Source: Pseudofabraea citricarpa
Lineage: Eukaryota; Ascomycota; Leotiomycetes; Helotiales; Dermateaceae
Length of the DNA stretch: 64,000 bases
Direction: 5' to 3'
NCBI GenBank assembly: GCA_029641185.1
Contig: JAPWGK010000001.1
Span: 3,050,501-3,114,500, forward strand
The translations under genes and the position numbers were made by a program. Below are positions 41,684-53,394 of this stretch, in pieces (position 1 is the stretch's first letter; each line of letters opens with the position of its first letter). The notes under the pieces were generated by a model, which was not told the origin of the DNA, made no database searches, and was given only the letters and a program-made list of their open reading frames with translations.

Positions 41684-43511
41684 GAGGCTACGATCATGTC
41701 AAGGTTGCATGGTGCAGACTTAGACACATCGAAGTTCACTAGGTTTGCAAGCTGCTGAACGGCTCTTGCAGCGCAGGTACTGGAGGCATGGCTAGTAACC
41801 TAGGATGTCTTGGCTCTTGAGAGAAGCAGTACCGGTAGCCAACTAGTCCCTGAGATTATGGATCTGAGAGCGAGGAAGGCATGGTGAAAAAGAGAGAACA
41901 TGCAAAGCTGAAGCTTCCACTGCGGAAGCCGAGAGGCCTCGGCGTTTGAAAAATCCCCAGCAAGTGCTCTTAGGGTAGCATGCAGAAAGTTGACGTGTCG
42001 TTCGTTTTCTGCATGCATGCAGCGAATTTAACCGAGGGAGTTGATGAGAAAAGACGAGATGAAGAAAGACAGAAGCAAAGAGGGCATTTTCAAGAGCAGT
42101 TACTCGCAATAATAGTGGTACGAGCGAACACAGAGTGCAAACTACTTGTTAGTTACCAACAAAAAGAAACTATTTCGGATGATCTCCCACTACTGGCCAC
42201 TAACTCGCCATAATGATTGAAACCATGATGGCGTCCATGTGAGCGAGTGAGCAGTGAGCTTACTCTCAAATGCCTACCAGGCTATGAGGCCAGGTTCATC
42301 CTGGACGTGTTGTGTGGTCGGCACGCACAAAACCCTTGCCGTGTACCTGCATCCGTTGCAAGGTTGTCCCTCTGAAAGAAGACAAAAGAAGCTTCTTTAT
42401 TTTCATGCACTCCACATGACAGACTCCTTTTCCAGCTCGTCAAGTTGACTTTGGCACTGGAGTCCTGGCCTGACTGGCGATCAGATGTCTGTACTGTACC
42501 GTACCGTCAACTTCAAAGTTCCGGGTCAAGCTGGCGAGCAAGAGATCGTTCGGAGATTTCCCCAGCCTACCGTCCCGAAACCCGATGCGGAAGAAATAAA
42601 CAAAAAGTCGTCTGGTCATGTACCGTTACAACCGTATGGTATGGTAGTGTAGGGTAGCGTGGCGTGGGCATGGATCACAAGGAGATTGAAGCGGGCGGGG
42701 GTTTGGGCCAGTCGGTAGCATACCTGGCCATGGCTTCATTTAACGGGTGTTGAACTCGTGGAGAATACATTATTGGTAATTGGATCAGGCGCGTAAGGGA
42801 GGTACATGTACTGACTGCATGGCGGTGGGTGTTGTCTTATTGTCTTGTTATCTTGTTGTCTTGTCTTGTTGTCTTACTGGTCATCCACCTACCAGTGGAT
42901 CGACAGGAGCTTCAGCACTGAATAACAAGTACAATGAATAGCAGCAGCGGCAGCAGAGAAAACAGCAACAAGTCCGTAGGATTGTCCCAATAATCCACCT
43001 CGATTCGCCTCGAAGAATGTGTGCGCCTCTCATGACGAACTCTAATCTTGAGGACGTGGGCGGTGGCTCAAGAGTCAAGACTAAAAGAAGACCAAAAGTG
43101 TCAAGACTCAAGACTTTACCTTATTTTCTCCCAAGCCCCTCCCTCGTCCCCCCCTGGCCCTGCAAATGGGGCTTTGCTGCTGCTCTGCATCGATGCGTGT
43201 GACGACGACAGGGGCCCCCATCGAATTCCTCCTGCTACTTCAACCCAATGTCTGCCACTCCCTCACGCATCTGATTCTGCTTCTGCTCTGCAGCAGGTGA
43301 ATCGCGTGCGACAACTCGAATCTTCCATACGGCCCTCTCCTCTGTGCTTCTCTGGTCGTGTGTGGTATGAGAGTGATTCATGTTTTGGCTGGACGCGGAT
43401 GCCACAGTTGAGGGCCGCCCATCAAAGGCCCTGTCAGACAGCGCCCGTTGCGGTTTAGCCCAGGCCTGTCCCAGGTAAACAAATAACCAGGAAATAAATA
43501 TTGTTGCGATT
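41684..43511. other. Intergenic upstream of CLIP-170-type gene
   Basis: 1.8 kb between two plus-strand genes. No gene seen. A TTGTC/TTGTCTTG simple repeat lies at 42832-42880, and pyrimidine-rich stretches precede the CLIP-170-type ATG (43120-43170). Probably the promoter and a long 5' leader of the next gene. Confidence 0.5.
42832..42880. repeat. Degenerate TTGTC/TTGTCTTG simple repeat
   Basis: About 49 nt made of GTTGTCTTAT-type and TTGTCTTG-type units in tandem. Low-complexity, no coding meaning. Confidence 0.75.
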
Positions 43512-46119
43512 ATGACCACCTACTCGCCGCGACGCTCTCTGGCCCGGCCACGACCTTCCCTGAGTAACCCAAATCTCAGCGCCTCTTATCACAGCGGTGG
43601 CTTGCAATCGCCCGCCTTCAGAGGAAACCCCGTCGCTCGCAAACAGTCGCTCAATACCCTCACCTCGAGCTCCTTGGCCACCATTCCCGATGCTGGAGCA
43701 GGCTACGCACTCAGGAGCGTTTTGAACGACGATCACGCAGCAGGTGGAAGGATGGCTACCTATACCCCAAATCGCGCCGATGATCTCGACGTGGGAGATG
43801 TCGTCGACGTGCCGGGAAACATGCACGGAACCGTGAAGTTCCTCGGTACTATTCCTGGGAAAAAGGGGACCTTCGCGGGTGTTGAGCTGAGTGAGGAGTT
43901 TGCCTTCAAGGGCAAAAACAACGGCGATGTTGACGGGTAAGGCAAACAGCGGGAGAGCCATCTGCAGCCCATCTGTTGACATTCTATAGCATCTCTTATT
44001 TCACCACATCCGTTCGCGGCGCTGGAATCTTTCTCCCAGTAAACAGAGCAACACGACGCGGCTCTCCATCATCACATGAGGGTTCATTCCCCTTGACCCC
44101 CAGTACTCCCGGCTTCAAAGCTCCCAACGCAACCACTTTCACACCGCCGACTCCATCTCTACCTAAGTTTAGTCAATCCCTGGGTCCAGGACGAGCACCA
44201 AGCCCGCAGTTTAAGAAGCAGCGACCTTCAATTCAGCGACCCGAATCCCCGCTGCGAAAACCACAGATTGGTATACGGCCCTCAATAGGGACCCCAGTAT
44301 CAAAAACACCGGCACGGTATGGCAGCCCTGCGCCTAGCAAGTTTGGACAGAGCGTTCGCGGGACACAAGATTCTAGAGATCCCAGCAAAAAGGTCGCTTT
44401 CACCCCAAAGAATGGATTTAAAGCAAGTATAGGGCCTAGGAGTGCTTCTGCATTAGCCGGAGCCCCTGTAAACTTCAGCGATGATGATACCACACCTGTT
44501 GGGTCGGGTCGTAGAGTGGATAAAGATCAAGATAGCTTAGGCTCCCTGTCTTCATTTAATGCAAAGATGATGCGGCCAGGGTCTCGAGCAAACGACGATG
44601 AGATGGAACGATTACGAAATCAGTTAGACGACAAGAACAAACAATTGAGGGAACAAGCATCTAGTTTGGCAGAGATGGAAAGTAGCCTAAATGAGGTACA
44701 GGCTTTAATGAACGGCTCTGACAGCGGATCAAGGCCACAGAGGGCGAGTATGGAGGACAAGGATTCATCACAATTGCGAACTTTGTTACGAGAGAAAAAC
44801 GACAAAATTGCCATGTTGACCGCCGAGTTTGATGCCCACCGAGCAGATTTCAGAAGCACCATCGACACTCTGGAACTCGCAAGCACCGAAACTGAACGAG
44901 TCTACGAACGACGAGTCGAAGATCTACTACAAGAAGTCAGGGAGCTCCAGGAGAGAACAGAAGATGTTGATAGCGTTGCAAGACAGCTCAAACAGCTTGA
45001 AGAGCTTGTCCAAGAACTAGAGGAGGGCTTGGAAGATGCCAGGCGTGGGGAGGCTGAAGCTCGTGGTGAAGTTGAGTTCCTACGAGGTGAGGTGGAACGA
45101 ACACGGTCAGAGCTACGTCGGGAACGGGAGAAGGCAGCCGGAGGCATGAACGGGAACGGAACAAACGGTGATGGCTCCCAGGCTTCCAAGGAACTTGAGC
45201 AGAGAGATGACGAGATCCGAGGCCTCAAAGCCATAATCCATTCCTTGAGCCGAGATTCTATACCAGGCGCTGGAAGCCCATCAGATCCACAGAAGACCCC
45301 AACTCAGCCCCAAGGTGCCTTCGCTTCCAATCGTCGTCCTAGTCAAGTCTCAGAAGTTGATCGAAACTCAAAGGAAAAACTTGAACGGGAAGTGTTGGAA
45401 CTCCGAACAGTTGTCGAGGCAAAACGTCACCGGGAAGATGAGCTTGAGCGTGAATTGGAGAAATTGCGAAGATCCAGCGCTTCCGTTACAGCTCCTGGTC
45501 AACGAGCCAGCGCAATGACGATCGGTAGCACGAGCACACTGATGCAAGACCATGCTACATTACGAGACTCCAAGGGTACGATTGCCAGCTGGAGAGATCG
45601 TGATCAACGATCCCCAGAAAACCACAGAAGAGGAAACACGCTTGATACAATGCCTGAGAGCGATGCGTACTCTTCAGCAACTGATAGTGTTGTATTTTGT
45701 GAGATATGCGAAAGTCCAGGCCACGACATTCTCAGCTGCACAAATATGTTTGGAAGCCAACCCAACGGCAATGGCAATCACTCTCGGAACACATCAGCCA
45801 ACCAACAACGGACTGGCAAAGATGCAGTCATCAAGGGTCTATCGCCCAGAGGATCAAATGATGGATACAAACCAGCACCTTTATCGCCAACCAAAGAAAA
45901 GAAACTACCTGAACCACCAACCTCAGTGAAGATCCTTCCAAATCCCATGGATGTGGGACCTGTAGCCGGTAAGGAGAGTGGAATGATAGATCCGGCAAAG
46001 TGGTGTGGTAAGTCAAGCGATATTCATGAAAGGGGGTATTTCGCTAATTCATGATCATAGGTGTTTGCGAGAGAGATGGCCATGAGAGCATCGACTGCCC
46101 ATTCGAAGACGCATTTTAA
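43512..46119 (+). CDS. CLIP-170-type microtubule plus-end protein (CAP-Gly, coiled coil, two zinc knuckles)
   Basis: Three exons: 43512-43936, 43990-46007 and 46061-46119; introns of 53 nt each; 833 aa. A CAP-Gly domain spans about residues 93-160 (VPGNMHGTVKFLGTIPGKKG, then FKGKNNGDVDGISYF across the first junction), with the GKN-x-G motif that binds EEY/F tails. A Ser/Pro-rich linker and a long coiled coil (about 200-560) follow. Two CX2CX4HX4C zinc knuckles lie near residues 712-725 (CEICESPGHDILSC) and 814-827 (CGVCERDGHESIDC); the second needs the last splice. Fungal relatives are Bik1 and Tip1, which ride on microtubule plus ends with EB1 and kinesin and guide polarity and dynein. Reading through the last donor would lose the second knuckle. 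The C-terminus is EDAF. Confidence 0.92.
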
Positions 46120-47094
46120 TCCAATTACCCAACTCTGTGGATACTTCATCCATGTCACACATACGACCATGGAAGATACTTTGGCTTCCCATTCTTCTTT
46201 CCTGTGTTCCTTATTTAAGACTGCTTCGTGTATGAGGCAGCAGGGCATTGCGTTGCGTGGGGGGTGTTGTGTATTTTCTGTTTTCTGATCCAAAAATGCG
46301 CAGCGATGATACCACATACAGACCATACTTTCTCTTTTCTCCTCTCTTGGCTTCTATTCTTCCCTCTCTAACCTTCAATCCTTCTTCTCTCTTGGGCATC
46401 ATTTGTCGTCGGATACAACCTTTTGTTCTGTGTTCTGTATCCGTCTATTTTCTTGTGTGTTTATTGGTAGAGTCTAATTGGAAAAGAGAAGAGTGATGGA
46501 CATGACAGGGAATCAAAAATTTATGAGGGACTATTAGCAGGGCAGATGGACCAACCAAGGCCTGAAATTCAACACCAAACTACAGTTATAGCCAGATCAG
46601 GCCAGATCAGGTCCGGACCTACTGGATGATGAAGTCATGTACATGTACAGATACATAGTAATTAATGAACGAGGGTTAAAAAAGAAAGAAAGATGGGCAG
46701 ATTCTTTGCTCGTGACTTTGTGGGTGATCGACAATAGATAAGATTCCCGTCCTCTTGACTGGGAAATATAATAAGATTCAGATACCCAATCCATTCGTCC
46801 TTTGATCTGTAGCAATGAAGTAGGTATTGGTACCTAGCTAAGGCGAATTAAAAATGCGAAGTTGATATTTCCCATCCCATACATAACTGTACCCCATTCC
46901 TTATCCAGAGTCTCGCTCCTTGGAAATCTCATTCAAAACATGCATGTCATGGCATGTCATACATGGGTTGGTTGGACAAACCCAAACGCCGCTAAATAGT
47001 ACATCGCATCACACATCACAGAATCCCGCTTCTTCTTGGAAGTAGGTAGCAGAGCCTAGATTCCCGATCCCGTTCCAGATCCCTTCTTCTCTTC
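46120..47094. other. Convergent 3' intergenic
   Basis: 975 bp between the convergent CLIP-170-type and kinase genes. Pyrimidine-rich near 46320-46470. A short GCCAGATCAG direct repeat lies at 46591-46610. No gene seen. Confidence 0.55.
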
Positions 47095-48453
47095 TTATGA
47101 GCTTCCGTCCTCGGGTAGCTCATCAATAACGCCCTCGACGATCGTGATCAGCTCGTCCACGTCAGGTCTCTCGGCGGGCTCGACCTTCAAACACTGCCTC
47201 ACTACTTCCCGAATACTCTCACTGATCTCACTGTCCTCGCTTTGGCCGGTCTGATTCGTGGCTTTCTTCTTGCCACCAGCGCCTTCGTCGGGGAATCGCC
47301 AATCGCCGCCTAAGACACAGATGCTTAGACTTCCTCCCGTCTCGTCGCTGCGCATCTCGAAGGGCGATTTGCCTACGAGACAGGCGTACAATGTACACCC
47401 TAGCGACCAGATGTCAACTTTGGTATCGATTACGCTGCCCGTCTTCACGTCAAACAGTTCCGGTGCGCGGTATGGCATTGTTGAGTGCTCGGCTGCTTGG
47501 TCTTGTACTGCCAGTGCCTGTGAGCGTGATGTGATCGGGGTAGGTGCTGGTGCTAGGGATCCGAGATCCATTAGGATAGGTTGTACGCCGTCGTCATCGA
47601 TCATGATATTGCCTATATATTCCCATCAGTTTTTTGCAAATGATGTGAAGGTTGGATCTTGCTTACCGGGTTTGATATCTCTGTGCGCATACGCCCTGGG
47701 TGCACCAGGCTCGATTCCTTCCTGGCTCATGGTAACCTCTCCTTCCATCAGCGGTTCCTGCTGCTCAACATCTGGATCGTCCGAATCCCTTCCTCTTTGT
47801 CGTCCTCTCCGTCTTCCCATTTCTTCTTCTTCTGCTTCTTCGTCGGCTATAGCTGCTTCGGATCGGACTTGCTTCGCCTTCTTCTGACTCCTCGCACCAC
47901 CTGGACCGCCTTGCACCTTATAGTTATGCATTGCCTTGAGCGCATTGCACACGCCCAAGAATAGCACCATAAGTTTCCTCTCGGGGAACTTGGTGTGATT
48001 TACCAGATTCGCATTGATGATATCTTGCAGGTTTCCTCTACGGTAATATGGCAGTAAAATGTATACGGTCTTTGCGCCAGGGTCGGATCGATCGGCAGAG
48101 ACGCAGTAATCGACACTGTGAATGATATTGGGATGTGGTGAGAAGAGAGCATACGCTTCGACTTCCTTCATGGCCAACGCTACGGATTCCTGCCCAAACG
48201 GACATCGGATCTTCTTGAGGGCATATAGTGCTTCATTGCTCGTATCTTGAACCAGATAAACATACGAGAAGCCGCCCTAGACATGGTGTATTAGACAGGT
48301 AGCTCGGGTCGCAAAAGTGGAAGCTCTGCTTACCTCTCCGAGCAAACGCAGGATCTTGAAACTCCTACTGTTTATCTTGAGCTGGGGTGAGCCGGGGAAG
48401 CAGCTCATGCAATTGGTGAGCGTGTAGAACAGATCGACGAAGTATTGTGCCAT
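47095..48453 (-). CDS. ENV7: ENV7/STK16-type serine/threonine kinase
   Basis: Three exons: 48334-48453, 47667-48276 and 47095-47612; 415 aa. Exon 1 (MAQYFVDLFYTLTNCMSCF) places Cys15 and Cys18 near the start, as in the N-terminally acylated Env7/STK16 kinases that sit on vacuole or Golgi membranes. Kinase motifs: LLGEGGFSYVYLVQD (Gly loop), YALKKIRC (Lys), YAHRDIKPGNIMI (catalytic loop) and LMDLGSLAPA. DLG instead of DFG is normal for this family. MPYRAPELFDVKTG and DIWSLGCTLYACL complete it. About 65 extra residues, first basic, then acidic, then Arg-rich, are inserted between the NALKAMHNY helix and the catalytic loop. Yeast Env7 limits vacuole fusion. It is head-to-head with DPP5, 486 bp apart. 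Confidence 0.9.
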
Positions 48454-48939
48454 TGCGACGGTTCAGCTGAGGGTTGCGTGCTTGAGTATGAATAGCTAGC
48501 TTCTCGAGAGCTCTCGTCGACAGCCGACGCGTCTCCGGACAGAGGTGGGTTCAATTGATGGCGGCCGGTCTCAGCACTTGAGGAGAGTTGAACTGTGTAT
48601 TGCGGCGGCACAGATTCAAGAGCGGACTTTGTCGTGAGTGAGTGGTTGTTCGCAGCATCGCAATCTTGATCAGTGCTATGGATTCCTAACGTGGCTTCAG
48701 CACTCGTAAGCCACAGGACTGTGCTCGGGACAGGGATCCAGCACCTTGCTTACACGAGGTGGAGCTAGGACCTTCCAATTGCGGGGTGGATGAGGAGTCC
48801 ACAAGGTTGTAAACATCACACGTTCATGCTCTCCATAAAGCGCTTCCTTTCCTCCAAGTAAATCATTTTATTCCTCACTGTTTACCTACTTGTCAATCCA
48901 TCCTTTCCATCCCTCATTTCATCTATAAACCAATCAAAT
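48454..48939. promoter_or_regulatory. Divergent promoter ENV7 / DPP5
   Basis: 486 bp between divergent start codons. No distinct TATA box near either start. Inferred from layout. Confidence 0.45.
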
Positions 48940-51507
48940 ATGACGGTTCGGGCACACAAGTTCACCCCGGAGGTGTTGTTGTCGGTGAGCTTCATTACAC
49001 TCCCCTCCTGAGAGATCCGTGAATAATACTGACTACAATTAGGCTCCCCGAAGATCAGCTGCGTCTCCCAATCCTTCAGGATCTTTAGCCTTGTATACAG
49101 TCTCGACATATTCTTTCCAATCACACTCAAAGACCTCGGAAATCCGAGTACTAGACACCTCCAATGGGCAATCAAATGCTCTCACCAATGATCTAAACGC
49201 CAGCGAGCCAACGTGGCTCGGAGATGAAGACCTGGTTTTATGGTTGAAGGGGGGAGAGAAGGGAATCACAGACCTTGTGCTTGGAAATGCCAGTAAACCC
49301 GATGCAAGGTAGGGCAGAGAGTACAATCACATGCATGTATCGGATTCTCTAACAGCATCCAGCCCGAAAACAATTGCCACTTTTAATGGAGGAATATCAA
49401 ATCTGAAAGTAAAAAAATTGGACGACGACACTGTAGCTTTAGTAGTCTCTGGACTTTCCACGCCCAATGGCGAGCTTTACAATTCAGAAACCGCAAAGAA
49501 GCCGCATTCGACAGCAAGAGTGTACTCGAAGCTGTTCGTCAGGCAATGGGACTCCTATGTCACCGAGAACAAGAGCACACTCTGGTACTCAACGCTGAAG
49601 AAGGCGGATGGAAAGTGGAGTTTGAATGCTTCCGGTTTAGTCAATGCATTGAAAGGCCACTCGGTCAAATTAGAATCCCCAGTTCCACCCTTTGGGGGAA
49701 GCTCGGATTTCGATATCAGTAAATACGGCATTGTGTTTGTTGCAAAGGACCCGAAACTTGATGCTGCCAATCATACCAAAACCGACCTTTATTACATTCC
49801 GATACGAACCTTCACCGAGTTGCAGGCACCATCACCACAAATAGTCAAGACTGGTAACCTGAGAGGCTACAGCCAAGGACCAGTTTTCTCGCCTGACGGA
49901 AAGTCAGTGGCATTTACACGGATGAAGAGTGATGGTTATGAGAGTGATAAGCCGAGGCTGTTACTGGTACCAAACGTGGAGGACCTTTCTAACGTACAAG
50001 AGTTCTTTGATACCAAAGATGGCGAAGGTGGATGGGATTTGCGGCCAGAAGGTATCGTGTTTTCTGATGATGCTGAAACACTTTATGTGACGGCAGAGGA
50101 GAATGGTAGAGGAAAACTGTTTGCTTTGCCAGCGTCACCACGACATGCACGACTACAGCCAACGGCTTTGACCAACCATGGTACCGTTGTTGATGTAAAG
50201 TTCTTGTCCGAGGGCAAATTCAAGGGAAGTCTGTTCATAAGCAGCAATTCATTGATCGATAACAGCAGTTACACAATCTTACACCCCAACGAGTCAGAAA
50301 ACCTGACGCCCGTCTCATCAAACTCGAAAGGCGGAAGGCTTTTTGGATTGCACCAGGATCAGGTTGACGAGTTTTGGTACAAGGGAGCTGGGGAATACAA
50401 AGTTCACGCTTGGATCGTCAGGCCATCCAATTTTGATGCAAAGAAGAAATACCCTTTGGCATATTTGATTCATGGCGGAGTAAGTCAAAACAACCCAGGC
50501 ACCAAGTATGCATGACTAACTTGAATAGCCGCAAGGAGCGTGGAATGAAGTAGGTCCCAGTATTTTCATTTATATTTAGATGGATCTTTACTACAACTGC
50601 AAGTACCAACCAAGATTGCCATTGCAGTTATTTGGACGTTACGAAAGAGGCTATATGTGTCCAGATTTTCATGTCTGAAAATAGTGTAGATTCAGTTCAA
50701 TTGTGCTTTGCTAACTTTGATAGGGTTGGAGTACAAGATGGAATCCAGCAATCTTTGCTGAACAAGGCTACGTTGTTGTGACGCCAAATCCCACTGGTAG
50801 TACTGGTTATGGTATGGATTTCCAAAATGGGATCCGCAACGAATGGGGAGGTAGACCCTATGAAGATCTTGTCAAGGGCTTCTCATATATCGAAGAGAAT
50901 TTTGACTACATTGACACTGAACGGGCCGTGGCACTTGGAGCTAGCTACGGTGGTTACATGATGAACTGGATTCAAGGACATCCGTTAGGTCGCAAGTTCA
51001 AAGCATTGGTCACACACGATGGTGTGTTCAGCACTCTAAACCAATACAGCTCTGAAGAACTCTTCTTCCCACATCATGATTTCGGAGGTTCGTTGTGGGA
51101 GAACCGCGAAATCTATGAGAAGTGGGATCCAGCGCAGCACTTGAAGAACTGGGATACGCCACATTTCATCATTCACAACGAGCTCGATTACAGATTGCCC
51201 ATCTCGGAGGGTCTAGCGCCTTTCAATGTCCTACAAAGTAAAGGTATCCCAAGTAAATTCTTGACCTTCCCGGATGAAAACCATGTAAGTAGTTTTCCCT
51301 AGCTATCCGGTTTTGGCTGCACGCGAAGATACTGATTGGTAATATCTGCAGTGGGTATTGAAACCCGAGAACTCTCTCGTGTGGCATCGCGAGGTCTTGG
51401 ACTGGATCAACGAGTATAGCGGCATAACCAAGGAGCGGGAACAAGAACAAGAAGAGGGAAAGGTGCAAGAGGATGTGACGTCGGGGGTTCAAGATTTGAG
51501 TCTTTGA
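48940..51507 (+). CDS. dpp5: Dipeptidyl-peptidase 5, S9 serine peptidase, intracellular form
   Basis: Six exons: 48940-48984, 49043-49308, 49363-50479, 50529-50549, 50724-51284 and 51352-51507; 721 aa. The N-terminus ([15 protein letters not shown] then [13 protein letters not shown]) starts directly in the beta-propeller and has no signal peptide, unlike the secreted Aspergillus DppV. The propeller fills the first two thirds. The catalytic domain follows: YLIHGGPQGAWNE, then [13 protein letters not shown], nucleophile Ser557 in [10 protein letters not shown], Asp638 in HNELDYRLP and His670 at the last junction ([12 protein letters not shown]). The enzyme removes dipeptides, often X-Ala, from peptide N-termini. 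Exon 4 is only 21 nt (PQGAWNE), between introns of 49 and 174 nt; missing it deletes the oxyanion-side loop. Exon 3 joins as [10 protein letters not shown]. Confidence 0.92.
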
Positions 51508-52063
51508 TAAAAGCCGGGAAATCAAAAGTGATGATTAGTTGACTGATTATGATGACATGGCTGTTCGTCTGGAAGTATTAGCTTTTCAATCTATCTATAT
51601 TAGGCACTGTGGGCACTGTCTTGCTTGAAAAGCGCGTTGGGGAAGGTGGTGGATGTTTTTGTGTGTGCATGCCATGTCTCTCATCTACTTGAGTGGTTAG
51701 GTATGCAGTTAGGTATATACGTATGTGCGTATATATGTACATATCTTGTCAAGTTATGATACTCCACCATACCGTACGATGCGTGCATGCTATACTAGAG
51801 AAATTACCTAACCTCCATACCGGAGACGAAAGTGAAGAACGAAGAAGGAGATGAAATTCATGATTCAAAGCAGCTAGTTTTCCTTTTTGGGGGATATCTT
51901 ATATAAGTGATATGATTTATAGAAATATAGACCGGCAATAGGATTGTGGATTGAGTTGTGCTTGGGTTGGCTGGTTGTATGGTGTTGATACTGGGATTAG
52001 TGGGTATGTGGGAGAGGTAGATGGATGGATACGTATAGATAGATAGGTGGGTAGGTAGGCAAG

Positions 52064-52096
52064 GTAGAGTAGAAGTAGAAGTAGAAGTAGAAGTAG
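52064..52096. repeat. AGTAGA/GTAGAA hexamer microsatellite
   Basis: Five nearly perfect GTAGAA-type units, flanked by GATGGATG, GATAGATA and GGTAGGTA runs. Low-complexity intergenic DNA. Confidence 0.75.
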
Positions 52097-52296
52097 GTGG
52101 ATGGGTGGGTACGTACTTGACTTGAGAATAAGGATAAGAATGGCGATAGCGATGTGAATGGGAGGGTAAAGGGGAGAAGGAATGAAAAGAAGGAATGAGA
52201 AGAAGGAAGAGGAAGAGGAGAAGGGAATGTAAGAAGGTAAGGAAGTAGGAAAGTTCAGGTACACTAATGAATGAATGACCCAAGTCATCATGTATG

Positions 52297-52330
52297 TACC
52301 TACCTAGGTTCCTAGGTACCTAGGTAGGTA
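52297..52330. repeat. Inverted repeat with TACCTACCTAGG arms
   Basis: TACCTACCTAGG, 10-nt loop TTCCTAGGTA, then CCTAGGTAGGTA. The 12-nt arms are exact reverse complements, and the loop itself carries CCTAGGTA. Same motif family as the palindromes at 37403 and 30977. Confidence 0.85.
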
Positions 52331-53394
52331 GGCAAGGATATACTACAAGGCAAGACGAAGTCACATCAAAACAACGACATTATCAATCATCAAGCCACAA
52401 GATAAGACAGAAGACACAAGACACCAAGAGAGACATGCAAATATTTCGTTTCAATTCATCTTTCATTTCGTCTCGACAGTTTCGGTTTCATCTCTACCTG
52501 TACTGACCGCACTGCACCTCTACGCTAATGATATAATCATACATCTTTCCCCTCCTCTCCTCTCCCCTCTAGATACAACAATCCCGATTTCTATCTACAA
52601 GACATCAAGTCCCCATCCTCCTCGTCCTCCTCCTTCTTCTTCAACCGCACGTACCGCTGTCCACCACGACGAGATGAATAACGATCAGATGAACAACGAC
52701 ACACACGCTCTCTCTCACACACACACACGCTGCTACACATTAAACAGACAACAGAAAGAGGAGGATGATGATGGTTTTTGGTGTGGTATCTTTGTCCGGA
52801 ACCCAAATAACAAAAAAAGACGACAAAAAAAATGGAGGCAAGCACAGCAGGCAATGTAAACAAGAGAGCAAAGACAGAAAAAACGAACAGAAAAAAAACA
52901 AAAGTGACATGAAAGGAAACTATAAAAACGCCTTCATACAATGCACAGTAAAGGTATTGGATTGCGCTCTAGTACAGATGATTGCTTGCCGGGGCGGGTT
53001 GGTGGCTGGCTCTCGTCTCCCTTGACCAGGGAATGGTATGTGTAATAAAAAAGGTGTAATAACGAAAGAAGTCGAGGATCTAGTCCGCGTATTAAGAAAG
53101 AAGTGAAGGTGAGGTTAAAGAAAGTAACACCCAGGCGACGAAGATATGTCCCATTTTTTTCCCAACTGAAGAGTCCCCGAGTCTATGGTTTGTGGTGTAG
53201 GAAAAAAAAGAAAGATCATGTCCGGCTCCGTGCTGTTGCTGTTGTAGCGACTCGCATTTACTCCAAAATGCAGAATGTTTTTTTCGTCTCAATAAATATG
53301 ATGGACGCCCAAAGATGCAGACGCTAAAGCGATCAAAAGAGTGTAGGTAAAATGTACGCATGGTATATCGTCAAGGACTCGCTGTGTGAAACTG

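Larger units (their letters stand above)
51508..53394. other. Convergent region with microsatellites
   Basis: 1.9 kb between convergent DPP5 and the propeller-type membrane protein, larger than two 3' ends need. No gene seen; the long frames here come from low-complexity DNA. It holds GATG/GATA/GGTA simple repeats (about 51990-52110), a purine-rich tract (52150-52240), a 34-nt inverted repeat (52297-52330) and a CACACA run (52718-52729). Confidence 0.55.

Noticed and set aside
51858..52291. Long minus-strand frames rich in Tyr/Pro/Ser/Leu
   Set aside because: Derived from GATG/GGTA/AGTAGA simple repeats; no homology-like features.
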